The notes under the pieces: generated by a model | Databases searched by the model: none | Seen by the model: only the letters and a program-made list of their open reading frames with translations | Told to the model about the DNA's origin: nothing | Shown: in pieces, positions 46,359-57,282 of the stretch | Position numbering within the stretch: the first letter of the stretch is position 1 | Layout: the number at the start of each line of letters is the position of its first letter | Assembly: GCA_900073065.1 (NCBI GenBank) | Contig: FJOG01000010.1 | Span: forward strand, 1,212,715-1,271,112 | Length of the DNA: 58,398 nucleotides | Reading direction: 5' to 3' | Origin: Phialocephala subalpina | Taxonomy: Eukaryota > Ascomycota > Leotiomycetes > Helotiales > Mollisiaceae | Made by a program: the position numbers and the translations under genes

Positions 46359-46769
46359 ATGGCATCAACACTACTGAGCTTTCTCTGCGTTTCAGATCCA
46401 AGCGTACAGGATACCGAAATACCATCCATACTCCTAAGCATCAGCAGTGAGTTCTACAAACTGCATCTAGAACTGAAAGACTTCGCAGAATGGTGGAAAC
46501 CAACAGAGGGAGAGCCCCTACCTGGAAAATGGCACCGAGTTTTCGCCAAGATCGAAAGGCTTCGGCAGACTTGGCTGGATGATGAGTGTTTGGTGATACA
46601 GCGAGAGAGGAGGCATGTAGTGCTGGCGTACAGATCGCGCATTGAAAGGTTGAGGCGGAGGATTGGTCGATTCAAAACTAAGTATGGGTATCATGATGAG
46701 GACCCAGCACCGAGATACAGGGCACGGGAGATCGAGGAGGATTTGCCACCCTATCGGGAGATCGCGTGA
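46359..46769 (+). CDS. Tandem small-protein family, copy 4 (intact)
   Basis: 136-aa single-exon protein. The N-terminal ~25 residues (MASTLLSFLCVSDPSVQDTE) are shared with copy 3 but not copy 2. The core LHLELKDFAEWWKPTEGEPL and PGKWHRVFAKIERL follows, then an Arg-rich helical stretch (AYRSRIERLRRRIGRFK) and the acidic tail EEDLPPYREIA with one LPxY motif. The weakly hydrophobic start is too short and polar to call a signal peptide. An in-frame ATG further upstream (46266) would add 31 residues that lack similarity to the other copies, so 46359 was chosen. Function unknown. Confidence 0.75.
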   Translation: MASTLLSFLCVSDPSVQDTEIPSILLSISSEFYKLHLELKDFAEWWKPTEGEPLPGKWHRVFAKIERLRQTWLDDECLVIQRERRHVVLAYRSRIERLRRRIGRFKTKYGYHDEDPAPRYRAREIEEDLPPYREIA

Positions 46770-46989
46770 TGGGTTTGCACTGATGGCCGGGATGGGAGCA
46801 TGTGGACTGCCAGGACCTGGAATGAAAATTATTTATTAACTATCGCGAGGCACTGCCTCTGATATCTACACTAGTTCACCGTGAATACAATTTTCTCAGA
46901 TCCTAAAACTCCAAGTTGGACACCGATCCAACGTTCCCAGTCTCCCCACTCTCAATATTTCACCATCCACTGAACAATACACCAACCCC

Positions 46990-48838
46990 TCAAGCCCGCT
47001 CAGTAGTAGTAATCCTCTCCGTAACCGTAACTGTAACAGTCTCTTTCCCACCTCTTCCAAACCCACCCCCCAAACTAGCACTAGCCGTAACATCCGGAAC
47101 CGGAATAATCGTCAACAAATTCCCATCTCCACTACTCGTCGTCAAACTAAACTTCGGCGTCACAGTCGGAGTTGATCTTGTTTTCGATCTCGTAACAATG
47201 ACCGTGGTGGTACTTTGTTGTGCTTGGGTGGTAGTGGTGTAGATGGTTGAAAGTGGAAGCGTGGTTGTTACGTCTGGGGCGGAGGAGGCGTTGGGTTCCG
47301 GGGTGGTGGAAGGGGAGACGGAAGGGGTGACAGAAATGGTGGGCGGGGTAATTAGGAGGGTGGTGGTTGATGCACCGGCGGAGGGCGCCGGCGGAGCGGA
47401 AGAGGTGAGCGTTATGGTTCCGAAGCCGGAGAGTGGAAGGGTGGTCTGGCTTGCGAATGACTGTGCTGAGGTGGAAGTTGTTGCCAGAGATGATGTCGGT
47501 GGTTCAACTGCTGTACTGGTTGATGAGCTGGATGTCAGGACAAATGTCGCCGAGATTGATGTTGACGATGCTGCAGTAGACGTGATGCTGAGAGAAAGCA
47601 CGCTCTGAGCTTCGGCGATCGGAGTACAGCCCACAAAGACCCCGCGGGTGTTGTTCATTGGCATCGCGAAGCATTCCGTGCCAGAAGTACAGACTTGAGT
47701 GATGGCGAAGTTGCCTTGTCCGTTGCAGGTACCGACATTGCTAGAGATGCATGCGATTTCGTTGCCTGTGCAAGGCGATGAGAAGTTCAGCCTCGAGAAG
47801 AGATTGTTGTATGCCAGGGCATCAGCCAGATTGGCGGAAGCGTCGGCTGCCGACAATGTCGCGGTGGCTGTTGGCATTGATGAAATGATCGTAGGCACCT
47901 TGGACATCGTAACTGATTGGATCGATGAGACGGACCCAGCCGTAGAAGGGACCTTGGTGGATGTTGCTTTCGTGGATGCATTGGAGGCTGCAATGCTGGA
48001 AGTGGCCAATACGGTTGTTGAAGACGGGTCCTGGAAGCCTCCTGAGGCTGCGAGCGACGACAGTGAAGAGATGCTAGTGGTTGGAGGGATAATGGAGTTA
48101 GTATTATTAAGAGTGAATCGCGGAACGGAGGATGTGGGTTTGGGAGTTGTGAGTGAGTGCTTCGTGGCAGACTTCGATGTCTCATGCAATGTGGATGTCG
48201 GCGAACTGGCGTTTGTCAAAGATCCAATACCAGTTTGGAGGCTTGCGGTGGTGCCTGATTGGGTAGTATGACCCGAAGAAGTGGAAGAGATGGTTACACC
48301 GGCGCTGACTTCTTGTCCTGTCTGATTAGGTGCCGTTGAGTTTGTCCCTGCACTCGGTGCCAGAGATTGTGTGACATGGGTTGTTGTCGATGCAGTCACT
48401 GATGATGTCGGGGATGCAGTCGGAGAATGACTAGAGAGACTATCCAATGAGGTGGCTAACAATGTCCCGGATGATGTCGGGGAATGCGCTGTACTGGTAT
48501 CACTAGCAAGGAATGGAGTCTGGCTAATCGAGCTCGTCGAATGTGTTGATATCGATGTTGATGCCAACGACGAGTCTTTCGAAGACGTTGGTAGTGACGA
48601 AGTTGTATCGACAGGTATTATGGTCAGCACGTCAGAGAACGACGACGTGCTAGATGTCTGTGACTGGGTGGTATTCGAGAACAACACACTCCTCGCGCCA
48701 CTGTTCGTGAGTTAGCATTTGGAGACATGGATTATGTGGAAAATCTTACTATCGCCGTGGACCATTACGTCTGAGTGGTCCCGCTTCCGTCAAAGTCGCG
48801 ATGATGAATAATCCAGGTAGTAGATGAAGTCCCCTCAT
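46990..48838 (-). CDS. Secreted Ser/Thr-rich protein with six-Cys CBM19-like module
   Basis: Two exons, 48838-48750 and 48700-46990; 599 aa. The signal peptide is MRGLHLLPGLFIIATLTEA. A Ser/Thr-rich stretch of more than 280 residues follows. Then comes a compact Cys-rich module (SSPCTGNEIACISSNVGTC, then QVCTSGTECFAMPM and VGCTPIAEA) with six cysteines, in the pattern of the chitin-binding CBM19-like modules that fungi attach to chitinases and wall proteins. A second Ser/Thr-rich stretch and a C-terminus ending in TVTVTERITTTERA complete it. No catalytic domain is visible. It is likely a wall-associated, chitin-binding glycoprotein. Organisation (signal peptide, early intron, Ser/Thr regions) parallels the gene at 29312-32179. 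Confidence 0.75.
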
Positions 48839-49763
48839 GATTTGCACGCTTGTCTTGCTGTCGGCTGAGCAGTTAGGACCCGCAGCAAAGGATGCGATGC
48901 TTGATGATGGCGAAGCACTACGCCGCTGCTGAGCGAAGAGATATTGTTCCTCGTCAGTTCGGGCTATCAATGTATAGGAAATTGGGTATATTGCGACTGG
49001 AAGTATAGAATAAAACGAAAGAATGACGATCAAAACAACTCAAGGAAATGAAAAGACAGAAGATCAACAACGAAAGAGCGATATCGCGTAAGGAGAGAAC
49101 TCGAGCGAAGGTGCTTCCCATTCTCTCGGAGACATGCACCATCTTGTACCATCTCTCTACCGGTTTCAGATTCCAGAGGTCACGAAGAAGCGACCGATTT
49201 TGGTCTCTCTGGAGGCTTTGTCTTCGTTCCCCGAGGACCCGTCGCATGTTCGCGGCGGTTCACGAAATGAAACCGGGTCCTTGACCAGTTTGGAGGCGAC
49301 AATGGAAAGATTGATCAGGGAGGTGAAAATCGAGTATCAGACGAGAGAGGTGGCGAGAGCCAATGGATGGGTCTTTGTGCGCGGCAAGGTGAGACTGCTG
49401 GTTTGGCGGTTCTTGGTCAATGTTTTGTGTTGGCGTGTTGCAGACGCGAGGAGGCTACTGATTGGCTGTCAGCATTTGGGTGCAAAAATCGGGACGCCAT
49501 CGGGCAGCAGCGCTTGATTGGACGAGAACATCCCAAGAGGCTTAATCTGAGGGAACAATAAGCGTAAACGCGCGGAGGGAATAGAAGCCAGAAGCGCGAC
49601 CTTCCATACGATGAGATCCAATCATCAAATAAGTGAGGCTAATCTCGTGACCTGGAACATGCCAGGTCGCGAACGGTTTTACTCTTACCGAAAAGTACTT
49701 AATTGCGCCTGCGCCAAGCAGCGCGATCCTGCCCATTCCGCTGCTCAAACTCAAACGGAACAT
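48839..49763. other. Intergenic, no supported gene
   Basis: About 920 bp. A 127-codon plus-strand frame (49134-49517) has no recognised domain, splice support or codon regularity, and overlaps other frames of similar quality; it is left uncalled. Confidence 0.4.
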
Positions 49764-51804
49764 TCAAGCTGTCTCGCACACGACGCCAGTCTCGCTGGTG
49801 GCATCGGACATAGTAGTATGATCTATGGTAGACTCATCTATTTCGAAGCACAATTTTGCGTGCAAAGTGTTAGAAAGGTTGAACAAGAATTCGACCTTTC
49901 CTGACATGCTATGAGCTGACCACCTGCTCCAGTCCGAAGCCTGGGTATCTGCGTTGAGGAAATCAACCAACAGAGTTTGGCTAAACGGTCCTTGGACATG
50001 TTGGAAATATATGAGCGACGGTGAAAGTATCCGTTTCTCCGGAAATACGCCGATGCCACACTGGCCCAAAGCTTGCTGCGTTCCGTCCTTGTAATGCAAC
50101 AGAATTCCTTTGCAGTACTGGCGCAGCGGGTCGTAAAATATGGTTGCAGTAGTAACGTTCTCGAGGGGGGCAGACGAGAGATGCATACTTCCCCACTCGA
50201 GAGAGTAGTCCGATGGTTTTGACGGTAACCTTGGAAGCTCATTCGGGGCTACATCAGAACTACCGGCATCATCGCAGTAGACTCCGATTGTTTGTATAGC
50301 TTCCCAGATGTCGGGATCTTGGTAAAGTAGAGTCGTTGGTCGAGAACTGATTAGTTGAAGAGGCGATCCAGAGACCGTTTCCCACAGACCGATATAGGAA
50401 ATTCGATCCCGGTTCGTGGTTATCTAGAACGTCAAGGAACAGATCCACTCGTCGAGCCGTAAGAGCTTACCTGTATGTTATGCCGTCCTGGCAAGACTCG
50501 CAGAGCCAAAATTTCTTCATCGTCTGCTATGGGAAAGTAGACCCAAGCAATCCAAGCAAGCCAATCAGGGAAATTGTTAATAAACCGATCAAAAGTCGAC
50601 AGGGCAGTGGGAATTTTTGGCGTATGATTGTGTATTGCGACAAGTAGGTTGTGGTTGTAGAAGAACGTAAGGCCGGTCGTCTGCTTCAGATTGATGGTAC
50701 GGATTTGACATGCATCAATGGGGGCTTGCGGATAAAATTTGCAAAGGTGCAAGGCTGGTGGATTGGGGGTGTCCCAGATACGAAATCCTTTATGATTGGG
50801 AGGTAACTGTAGACGCAGAAGGCCATCCTAAAGATGATCAGTAGCAGCCAGTTCAGGCAGACATTAACTCACTGCAAGCTCACAAGTAATTCCGGCAAAA
50901 TCCTTCTCATCCTCCACGATATAATGTTCAGACAGGTAGCCGACAATCGGTGCATCAACCGCCGCGACACGTTCTAGGATGTTGATGCCATTCGCGTCAA
51001 TACCCAATCTCAGAATAGGTGGACTAAAACTGCTCGTGGGTCGTGGTGGTGATGTCCTCGAAATGTCATTTCCTTGTTGCCAGGACTCCACCTCGCAGAT
51101 GGGTTGTCGACACGGAGAACTTGATGTAGAACTTCGAATTTGATTTGCAGTGCTCAGAGCGGCTGCATACCTCCAAAATGTAGCTTTGCTGGAGAAGTTT
51201 CTGATAAGCCACACCAGTTCCCGAGGTAGCTTTTTGAGCTGCGGAATGCCCAAGCCTGCAGCCCTGTCATACACCATCTGAGGATCAATCTCCACCACCG
51301 GCGAAGACATCGTGGATTTGTAAATACTTGGCGCCAGCCCCCAAGGCATTTTCCACGCCGCTCTTATCCAGATATGCCTAAGCTGTTCCTGCCAGACCGC
51401 TCTTGTCCACCTTCGTGAAACCTGTCTGCCAAAACCCTCGAGTAGCTTCAAGCAATCGGTATGGACGATAAACGCTTCCGCGGATTTCGAGCAATGTGGG
51501 CAGGCCATCCTGTTGCATATTCCATAGCGTCCATCCGCATCCCAAACAAGACCCCATCTCTGGCGAATATTTGGAAAAGGAAATGGGGTCGATATAAACT
51601 CGCAGTCAGTCGAGTTCGCATTGCTAAACACTGTGATATGGTTAGAGATGGCCATTGGAACAGAAGGGAGTACTCACGGGCGGCAACAGAGTCCTTCACA
51701 GAGACGGTGCCACTACAAGCTTGACATATCGGCTGATACACGACCTGCATATGATGGGCGACACTCGTAGAGAATTCACCAGAAGGGCAATGATAATAGG
51801 TCAT
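49764..51804 (-). CDS. Conserved fungal orphan with Cys-rich N-terminus and F-box-like segment
   Basis: Four exons: 51804-51678, 51630-50873, 50827-50471, 50423-49764; 633 aa with all junctions in phase. The N-terminus contains C-x-x-C pairs (CQAC near 31-34 and CPHC around residue 80) that may bind zinc. A hydrophobic/charged block follows, with FIVHTDCLKLLEGF and then IPQLKKLPRELVWLIRNFSS, whose LPRELVWLI core recalls F-box-type helices. The C-terminal half looks beta-rich (GLTFFYNHNLLVAI, ALGQCGIGVFPE, VEFLFNLSNTL). I have seen this overall pattern in uncharacterised fungal proteins but cannot name a family. A role as ubiquitin-ligase adaptor is only a suggestion from the F-box-like core. 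Confidence 0.75.
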
Positions 51805-52559
51805 TATGATGTTGTTTTCCTAACGACCTCACTCACGCCTCGATGCTTGCCGGTATCACTTCAGCCTTCGTAGGGTCGCTCGGAATTCGTTTGGTCTTTG
51901 GATAAATCGCCGCTTGATGTATAGGCGCGATAGACTTGGGAGTCGAATGTAGACACTGTGATGATTGGGATCTTCGTCTCCAGCTTTCATGTCGCTGCTT
52001 TAAAAGAAAAAGGCGCGTCCACACGTGACCTTGAAGTTATCATGCCATCAGGCACCAGCTTTCAGCTCTGGTTCACCGTCCCTTCGAGGAGAGCCCCCAT
52101 TGATTATCGTTGGAACCATCTAAAGGATTCAAAAGCATTGTCCGAAAACAATCGAGGCCAGTGCAGCCAATCTCCACGCTGCTATTCCCGATTCTTTCAA
52201 ACGCTCGGTCGACGGTCACCACTCACTCAAGTACTCCTAGGACGATTCTGAGAGTACAGTGAACGAGTGGGACAATTCACGGATTGAAAACATCGAATGT
52301 CTCTTTCCCGCTCTAAGTGACAGCTCAATTGCTAACTAGTTGCAGCTTCTACTTACAGCTACCTGGTGTGGGGTCGGGTGTTGTGTCTATCAACGTTGTC
52401 TCTAACTACAAACGCAGCATTCATCCTCCTCATTCAAACCGCGCTCATCAGAATCAAAACCACATATCACTTCCTGACATACCCTGAGCCATTCAACTGT
52501 CTTGACAACTTACCTCTCACCACCATCACCCCGCTGATACCCCACCATACCCCGCAATC
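51805..52559. other. Divergent promoter region
   Basis: About 750 bp between two divergently transcribed genes; presumably both promoters. A pyrimidine-rich, CA-rich leader (52440-52555) precedes the downstream gene, as is common for fungal 5' UTRs. Confidence 0.45.
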
Positions 52560-53093
52560 ATGGTCCTCAACCAACTCGACCCCTTCCCAATGGACGACGA
52601 CTCCACCGTCCACGGCGCCATGACACCCCCAGAAACCGTTGCAACCTTCCTCGACGAGCAAGACCCCCTCACGCCCTTCAAACCCACCTCTTCAGTCCCC
52701 TGGCCAGGCAGCACATTCATCATCCGGTCCGCTGAATCCGGTCAAGTCCTCACCCTCGTCGACGGTCAACTGATTCTCGCTTCTCCAGGCGGTCGAGGCT
52801 CTATACATTGGGCATGTGTTGAAACTAAGGGATGGTTGGGGTTTAGGAATACGGTATCGGGGAGGTATTTGGGTCATGATAACAGGGGGAAGTTGAGGTG
52901 TGTGGCGGATAGACATCAGGCCTGGGAGAATTTTTGTGCGAGGTTGACGCCGGATGGAGGGTATATTTTGCAGATGACGCATTTTGAGAGGTTGTGGAAG
53001 GTGGGGATGCAGGTTGAGAGGGGGAAGGAGATGTTGGCAAAGGTTGGGGAGGGGAGGGATGATGGGATTGTTTGGGAGTTTGTTAAGGTCTAG
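52560..53093 (+). CDS. Small conserved beta-rich protein of unknown function
   Basis: 177-aa single-exon protein without signal peptide. A short Pro/Asp-rich head (DPFPMDDDSTVHGAMTPPE) precedes a compact domain with regular strands: STFIIRSAESGQVLTL, GSIHWACVETKGWLGFRN, GRYLGHDNRGKLRCVA, GGYILQMTHFERLWKVG, IVWEFVKV. Repeated Gly-Trp/Tyr-Leu-Gly turns suggest a beta-trefoil or fascin-like fold; this is a structural inference and no ligand-binding residue can be named. It ends naturally with a hydrophobic strand, so it looks complete. Codon third positions change from C-rich to G/T-rich midway. Confidence 0.75.
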   Translation: MVLNQLDPFPMDDDSTVHGAMTPPETVATFLDEQDPLTPFKPTSSVPWPGSTFIIRSAESGQVLTLVDGQLILASPGGRGSIHWACVETKGWLGFRNTVSGRYLGHDNRGKLRCVADRHQAWENFCARLTPDGGYILQMTHFERLWKVGMQVERGKEMLAKVGEGRDDGIVWEFVKV

Positions 53094-53349
53094 GTTTATT
53101 TTGATTTTGTAGTACTCTGGGATCTAGCTAGGGAGTTTGGCGTCAACTGGATGTGTTGGTATGAAGGAATGCAATTGCTCGTGCTGATGTGTTTGGCTTT
53201 ATTACAGGCAATTTGAACAGGATGAAGACCGATCATGTGATCGACAAGATCCATCCCACTTCTGAGCATCGCTCACCTCAAGAGAAGCATCATTCGTAAG
53301 TGAACATCAAGAACCTTCAGAATACTTGTTATCAAGTCCTGTTTCAAAC

Positions 53350-54739
53350 ATGCCATCAAAGACCACATCCTGGCCAAGCGGCTGGCCCTCATTCACACCC
53401 AAGGACAATGACCCCACCGACACCTTCCAGAAAGACCTAAAAGCAAGCATCATAGCTGAATATGGAGCAGACAACCTCAAGGTCGCATGGATCAAGACCT
53501 GCAACGCCCTGAGCGAGGTGACCTCACGCCTCGCATCCCAAGGAAACACTTCCGTCCCGATCTTTCAGGCAGATGATGCCCTCTCAGACAGCAAAGCCTT
53601 GGACGCTATGAGAGAAGCAGGTTGCTGCATCATCCGAGGCGTGATCCCCAAGCCCAAAGCAACACAATACTTCGAGGATTTGAAGACTTTCATCGCAGAC
53701 AACAAGGAAACCGTCACTGGATGGCCAGCAAAAAGCGTCGCGATATACCACCTGTACTCCAGCCCAACACAACTCAAGATCAAGACCACCCCCCGCCATC
53801 TCCAGATCCAGCGCTTGCTGAACTCGCTCTGGACCGACTCCTCCCTCTCATCTGTCGAGCAGGCCGCTCAAAATGAACCGATTCTGTATCCCGATGGACT
53901 CCGCATCCGTCAGCCTAGACAAGAATTCCTCGGTCTAGGTCCACATATCGACGGCGGCTCCCTCTCTCGATGGGCAGACCGCTCATACCGCAAAACATAC
54001 GATGCAATTCTATCTGGGAAACCAGAAGAGTACGACCCATACGACATGGCGTACCGCAAGCTCGCGAATCCGGCTATGTTTCCTGGTGGTGCGCAGTGCA
54101 GCGTCATGCGTGCTTTTCAGGGGTGGACTGCATTCACTCCATGCAAACCCGGAGAGGGAGGTTTGATGCTTGTACCTAATCTCAAGGTCGTGACTGCGTA
54201 CATGATTTTGAGGCCATTCTTCAAAGCGCCGGAGGGGGATTGGAGGAACGCGGAGAGCTGGGAGGTGGATGATGAAAGTGGGTGGTTTCCGGGGACGTAT
54301 CGGTGGGATTCGCAGTTATTGAGTCCGGAGAGTCATCCACATTTATATCTTAAGGATACGTTGATGAGTGTTCCGGATATGGAGCCTGGGGACACGATTT
54401 GGTGGCATACCGATGTATGTGCCTCTTCTGAGATTTACGTGAGGATTCAAGCTGACAAGAAGATAGATGTGCCATGCCGTCGAGACAACACACAATGGTC
54501 CCGGTCCCGCGAGCGTTTGCTACATCCCGGCTGCTCCTTCAACGCCTGGGAATGTTACATACATCAAGCAACATTGGAAAGATCTTGTAGCTGGAGTGCC
54601 TCCGGAGGACTACAAGTACCTCGATGGAGCTGGTAGCGAATTGGTACTGAGCCAACAGAATGAGAGGAAGATGAAAGGTGCCTTGTCTCTAGATGACATT
54701 AGCGTTGAAGGAAGGAGGGCTTTGGGAGACGTGTGCTAG
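53350..54739 (+). CDS. DUF1479 family protein, probable Fe(II)/2-oxoglutarate oxygenase
   Basis: Two exons, 53350-54414 and 54467-54739; 445 aa. The ATG at 53350 (MPSKTTSW) is the first in frame. Conserved stretches are WPSFTPKD near the start, CCIIRGVIPK, GPHIDGGSLSRW and PGDTIWWHTDMCHAVE, the last assembled across the intron. His199-x-Asp201 and His358 form the HxD...H metal triad of the cupin/2OG-oxygenase fold, consistent with the structure known for bacterial YbiU-type DUF1479 members. The substrate is unknown. All ligands are present, so the enzyme should be active. The C-terminus (SLDDISVEGRRALG) is typical of the family. Confidence 0.88.
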
Positions 54740-55245
54740 ACTTCCCGTGCAGCAAACGGAACATGGAAATCCATCAAAGCGGCTGTTTGGTTTTAGGATC
54801 GAATTGTACAAAATATGACAGTATTCTAGAAAAGATTACAGCAGGAAGTTCTCCAAGATCTGAGCAAGTCGCCAATGCCTAAAACCCCTTTAAAGCGGGG
54901 CTTGCCTTGGCCGTGCAGGTGTCAGGGGTTGACTAGGGGCAAGTTCACGTGAAATGGTGGGTACTCCCCGCTATCTCGAGTTTCGACGCGGACCGCGAGT
55001 CGCGACTCTTCTTCTCTCCTCCACGTACATTACTCGTGCCTGATCAATAGCTCATTACTCTCTTTCTTGCTTTCGGGCTCCCAGTCCATAGCTCGTTTCT
55101 GGGACTGATCCCTGAGGTCAAACAAGCATCTCTTTGAAGTCTATCCTTTGAAGTGCACATCCCCCACCATTTTAGGCATCTGAGCCCCTGCAACATGAAA
55201 GGTCGAAGCCTCATCTGAACACTCTGCCCCTCACATCTGCCGAAT
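54740..55245. other. Intergenic, promoter of the E2/F-box gene
   Basis: About 500 bp, with a pyrimidine-rich leader before the downstream ATG. No gene or repeat. Confidence 0.5.
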
Positions 55246-57282
55246 ATGGCTTCACCACTTCGCCTACGCCTCCTGCAAGATATTGCGGAGATGCAAACGA
55301 AGCCCTACCCGGACATCGAGCTCCACATCCAAGACGAAGACATCTCAACTGGCTGCTTGATTCTGACCGTCGAAGGCTATGGAGCAATGCATCTCACCAT
55401 AACGTTCACTTCGGACTATCCATTGACCCCTCCAGTCATACGCATGGACTCGAAGGTCACCCATCCCAACATTAAGGAAGCTGGTCATATCTGTGCTTCG
55501 ATTCTGGATACTAAGATGGACTATACGCCAGCTTATACGTTAAAAGGGGTTGCTATCCAACTATTGAGTTTCTTCTCTAGTGATCGGATCCAACAGGTGA
55601 GCGTTCTGGGGAACGTGGATAATGTGATGTGCTGACATTGTTCAGATCGGCGGCGATTTCTTCTTCACGTTGGAGGACTTCAGAAATCTCCATATAGAGG
55701 AGAATGCCGACACTCCACCGTATCATTGTGACAAATGTCATTTTGGCAAGTCTTTGCGATCAGAAGATCCTGCCAGTTTTGATGCTGCACAACCTGAACA
55801 GCGAAGTGGAACTGAGCTCAACCACGTGACCATAGCTGCTCTACGATCTTCAGCCATACAGACTGTGCAGCTGCCGGACGAGATGTTTCTTTCTATCTTC
55901 CGATATCTCGAATCAGAAGACCTTCTAGCATTTGCCGAAGCATGGCCGAGGATCGCGATACTCATCGCGAAGTTCAACGTCATTCGCACCCGCGAACTTC
56001 AGTGCTTCACCTTGAAGAAAGACTATATGACATCAAACCTCGGCATTGGAGTCGCTGTGGTCAAGGAGAATGAGAAAGGAAATCAGATGCTCATTGTATC
56101 TGAGTTCGATATCCTATCTGAGGATGCTTTCAAACTTAGTACGTACTTTCTTCTTGCAGTCAGCAATCTTTCACGGATGACCTGGAGGCTGCATCCCAAG
56201 TCCGACGGTAAGCTTCAATTATGCTGACTCGCTTCTTAGGCGTCAGGCGCTCTGTCCAAGGAGTCCCTTTCCGATACTGGCTGCCGCTCCCCATCTCTGA
56301 GACTCATTGGAAAAGAGTTCGAGGTGGTGTGGATAAGGTACTCGAAGACATTGCGACAGGTGCAGGCATCGGAGGCGCCGATCCTGTTCACATCATTTTC
56401 AAATTCTTGAACGACATCATCATCAAGCTAAATAAAGAGACTGAAGAAACGACATACAGGTCTCCCATATACCCGTACGAGGAGAACGCCAAAAGCACCC
56501 TCACCCATGCATCCGAGAAAGCAATCGAGTCATACTTCCATATCTTCCATATCCTCCTATGCAAAGCCACAGAAGAAGACTGGATCTTGAGGGAGTCGAA
56601 TGAACTTGTCGATGGGTTTGTACACGAGAAAAGTTCTCGAGGCTACATCCCAAATATTGGCCACCTGCTCATCCATACGCTTATCTCCGACATCCCAGTA
56701 TCGCAAGATATGATCCAGAAACTCATCATAGAAGCTGTACTTCGCAACGTTAAAGGTGTGTTACTAAAGTACCCGGAACTGGCGTATCTAGAGCCAATTC
56801 CCGTCTCCGAGTATCGTCTCCAGAAGACTTTCGAGGCGAGCAAGACATCATACCGAATCCTCATGTTCCTCAATCTCTTTCGTCGTATCGCAATCGGCAC
56901 CCCTCGCCGGACAGTCAGACAACTTCGAGATAACGCTTTCGAACGACATGGCGCTCCTGCTCCAGGCGGCGCGAAGGCACTTGCTGAAAGCATCAAGGAG
57001 ATTCACCAAGTCAACAACTTCAATGAATTTTTGATGGCAATGGGCATACCGACTGCCGGCAAGGGCAAGGAATGGTGGTGTACGTTCTTGAAGGAGAGGA
57101 TGAAGATGGCTTGGAGGATTGGTTATTGCGGGATGCCCCTTAATCAGGGACAAGCGATGTCGTTGAGGAGAGAGAAGGAGCCAAACATCGCAGTTCAGCC
57201 TGGGGTGTTCTTCCTTCCTCCACCAAAGCCAGGAAAGAACGGGCAGTACAAGTTCCACGTCAAACCTGGCGGACGACGCTGA
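55246..57282 (+). CDS. Ubiquitin-conjugating (E2) domain fused to F-box protein
   Basis: Exons 55246-55596, 55646-56138, 56240-57282; 628 aa. Residues 1-120 form an E2 fold: YPDIELHIQDED, ITFTSDYPLTPPVIRM, His73-Pro-Asn75 and, eight residues after Asn75, Cys83 in GHICASIL. This is the spacing of the HPN motif and catalytic cysteine in active E2 enzymes. A short Cys pair (CDKC, near 150) follows. At about 190-235 lies an F-box (VQLPDEMFLSIFRYLESEDL), which binds Skp1 in SCF ubiquitin ligases. The rest (RRSVQGVPFRYWLPLPIS, then a helical region) is a conserved but unnamed fungal region. Active E2 plus F-box in one chain implies a self-contained E2/SCF adaptor (inference). The second intron could start elsewhere; the chosen donor gives a 101-bp intron in frame. 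Confidence 0.85.

Noticed and set aside
47243..48271. Open frames of 121 and 190 codons on the plus strand opposite the Ser/Thr-rich gene
   Set aside because: Ser and Thr codons read backwards give Val/Glu/Gly-rich frames without stops; no domain or start context. The same applies to the frame at 30559-31062.
49134..49517. 127-codon plus-strand open frame
   Set aside because: Overlaps other frames of equal quality; no domain, splice or codon evidence.
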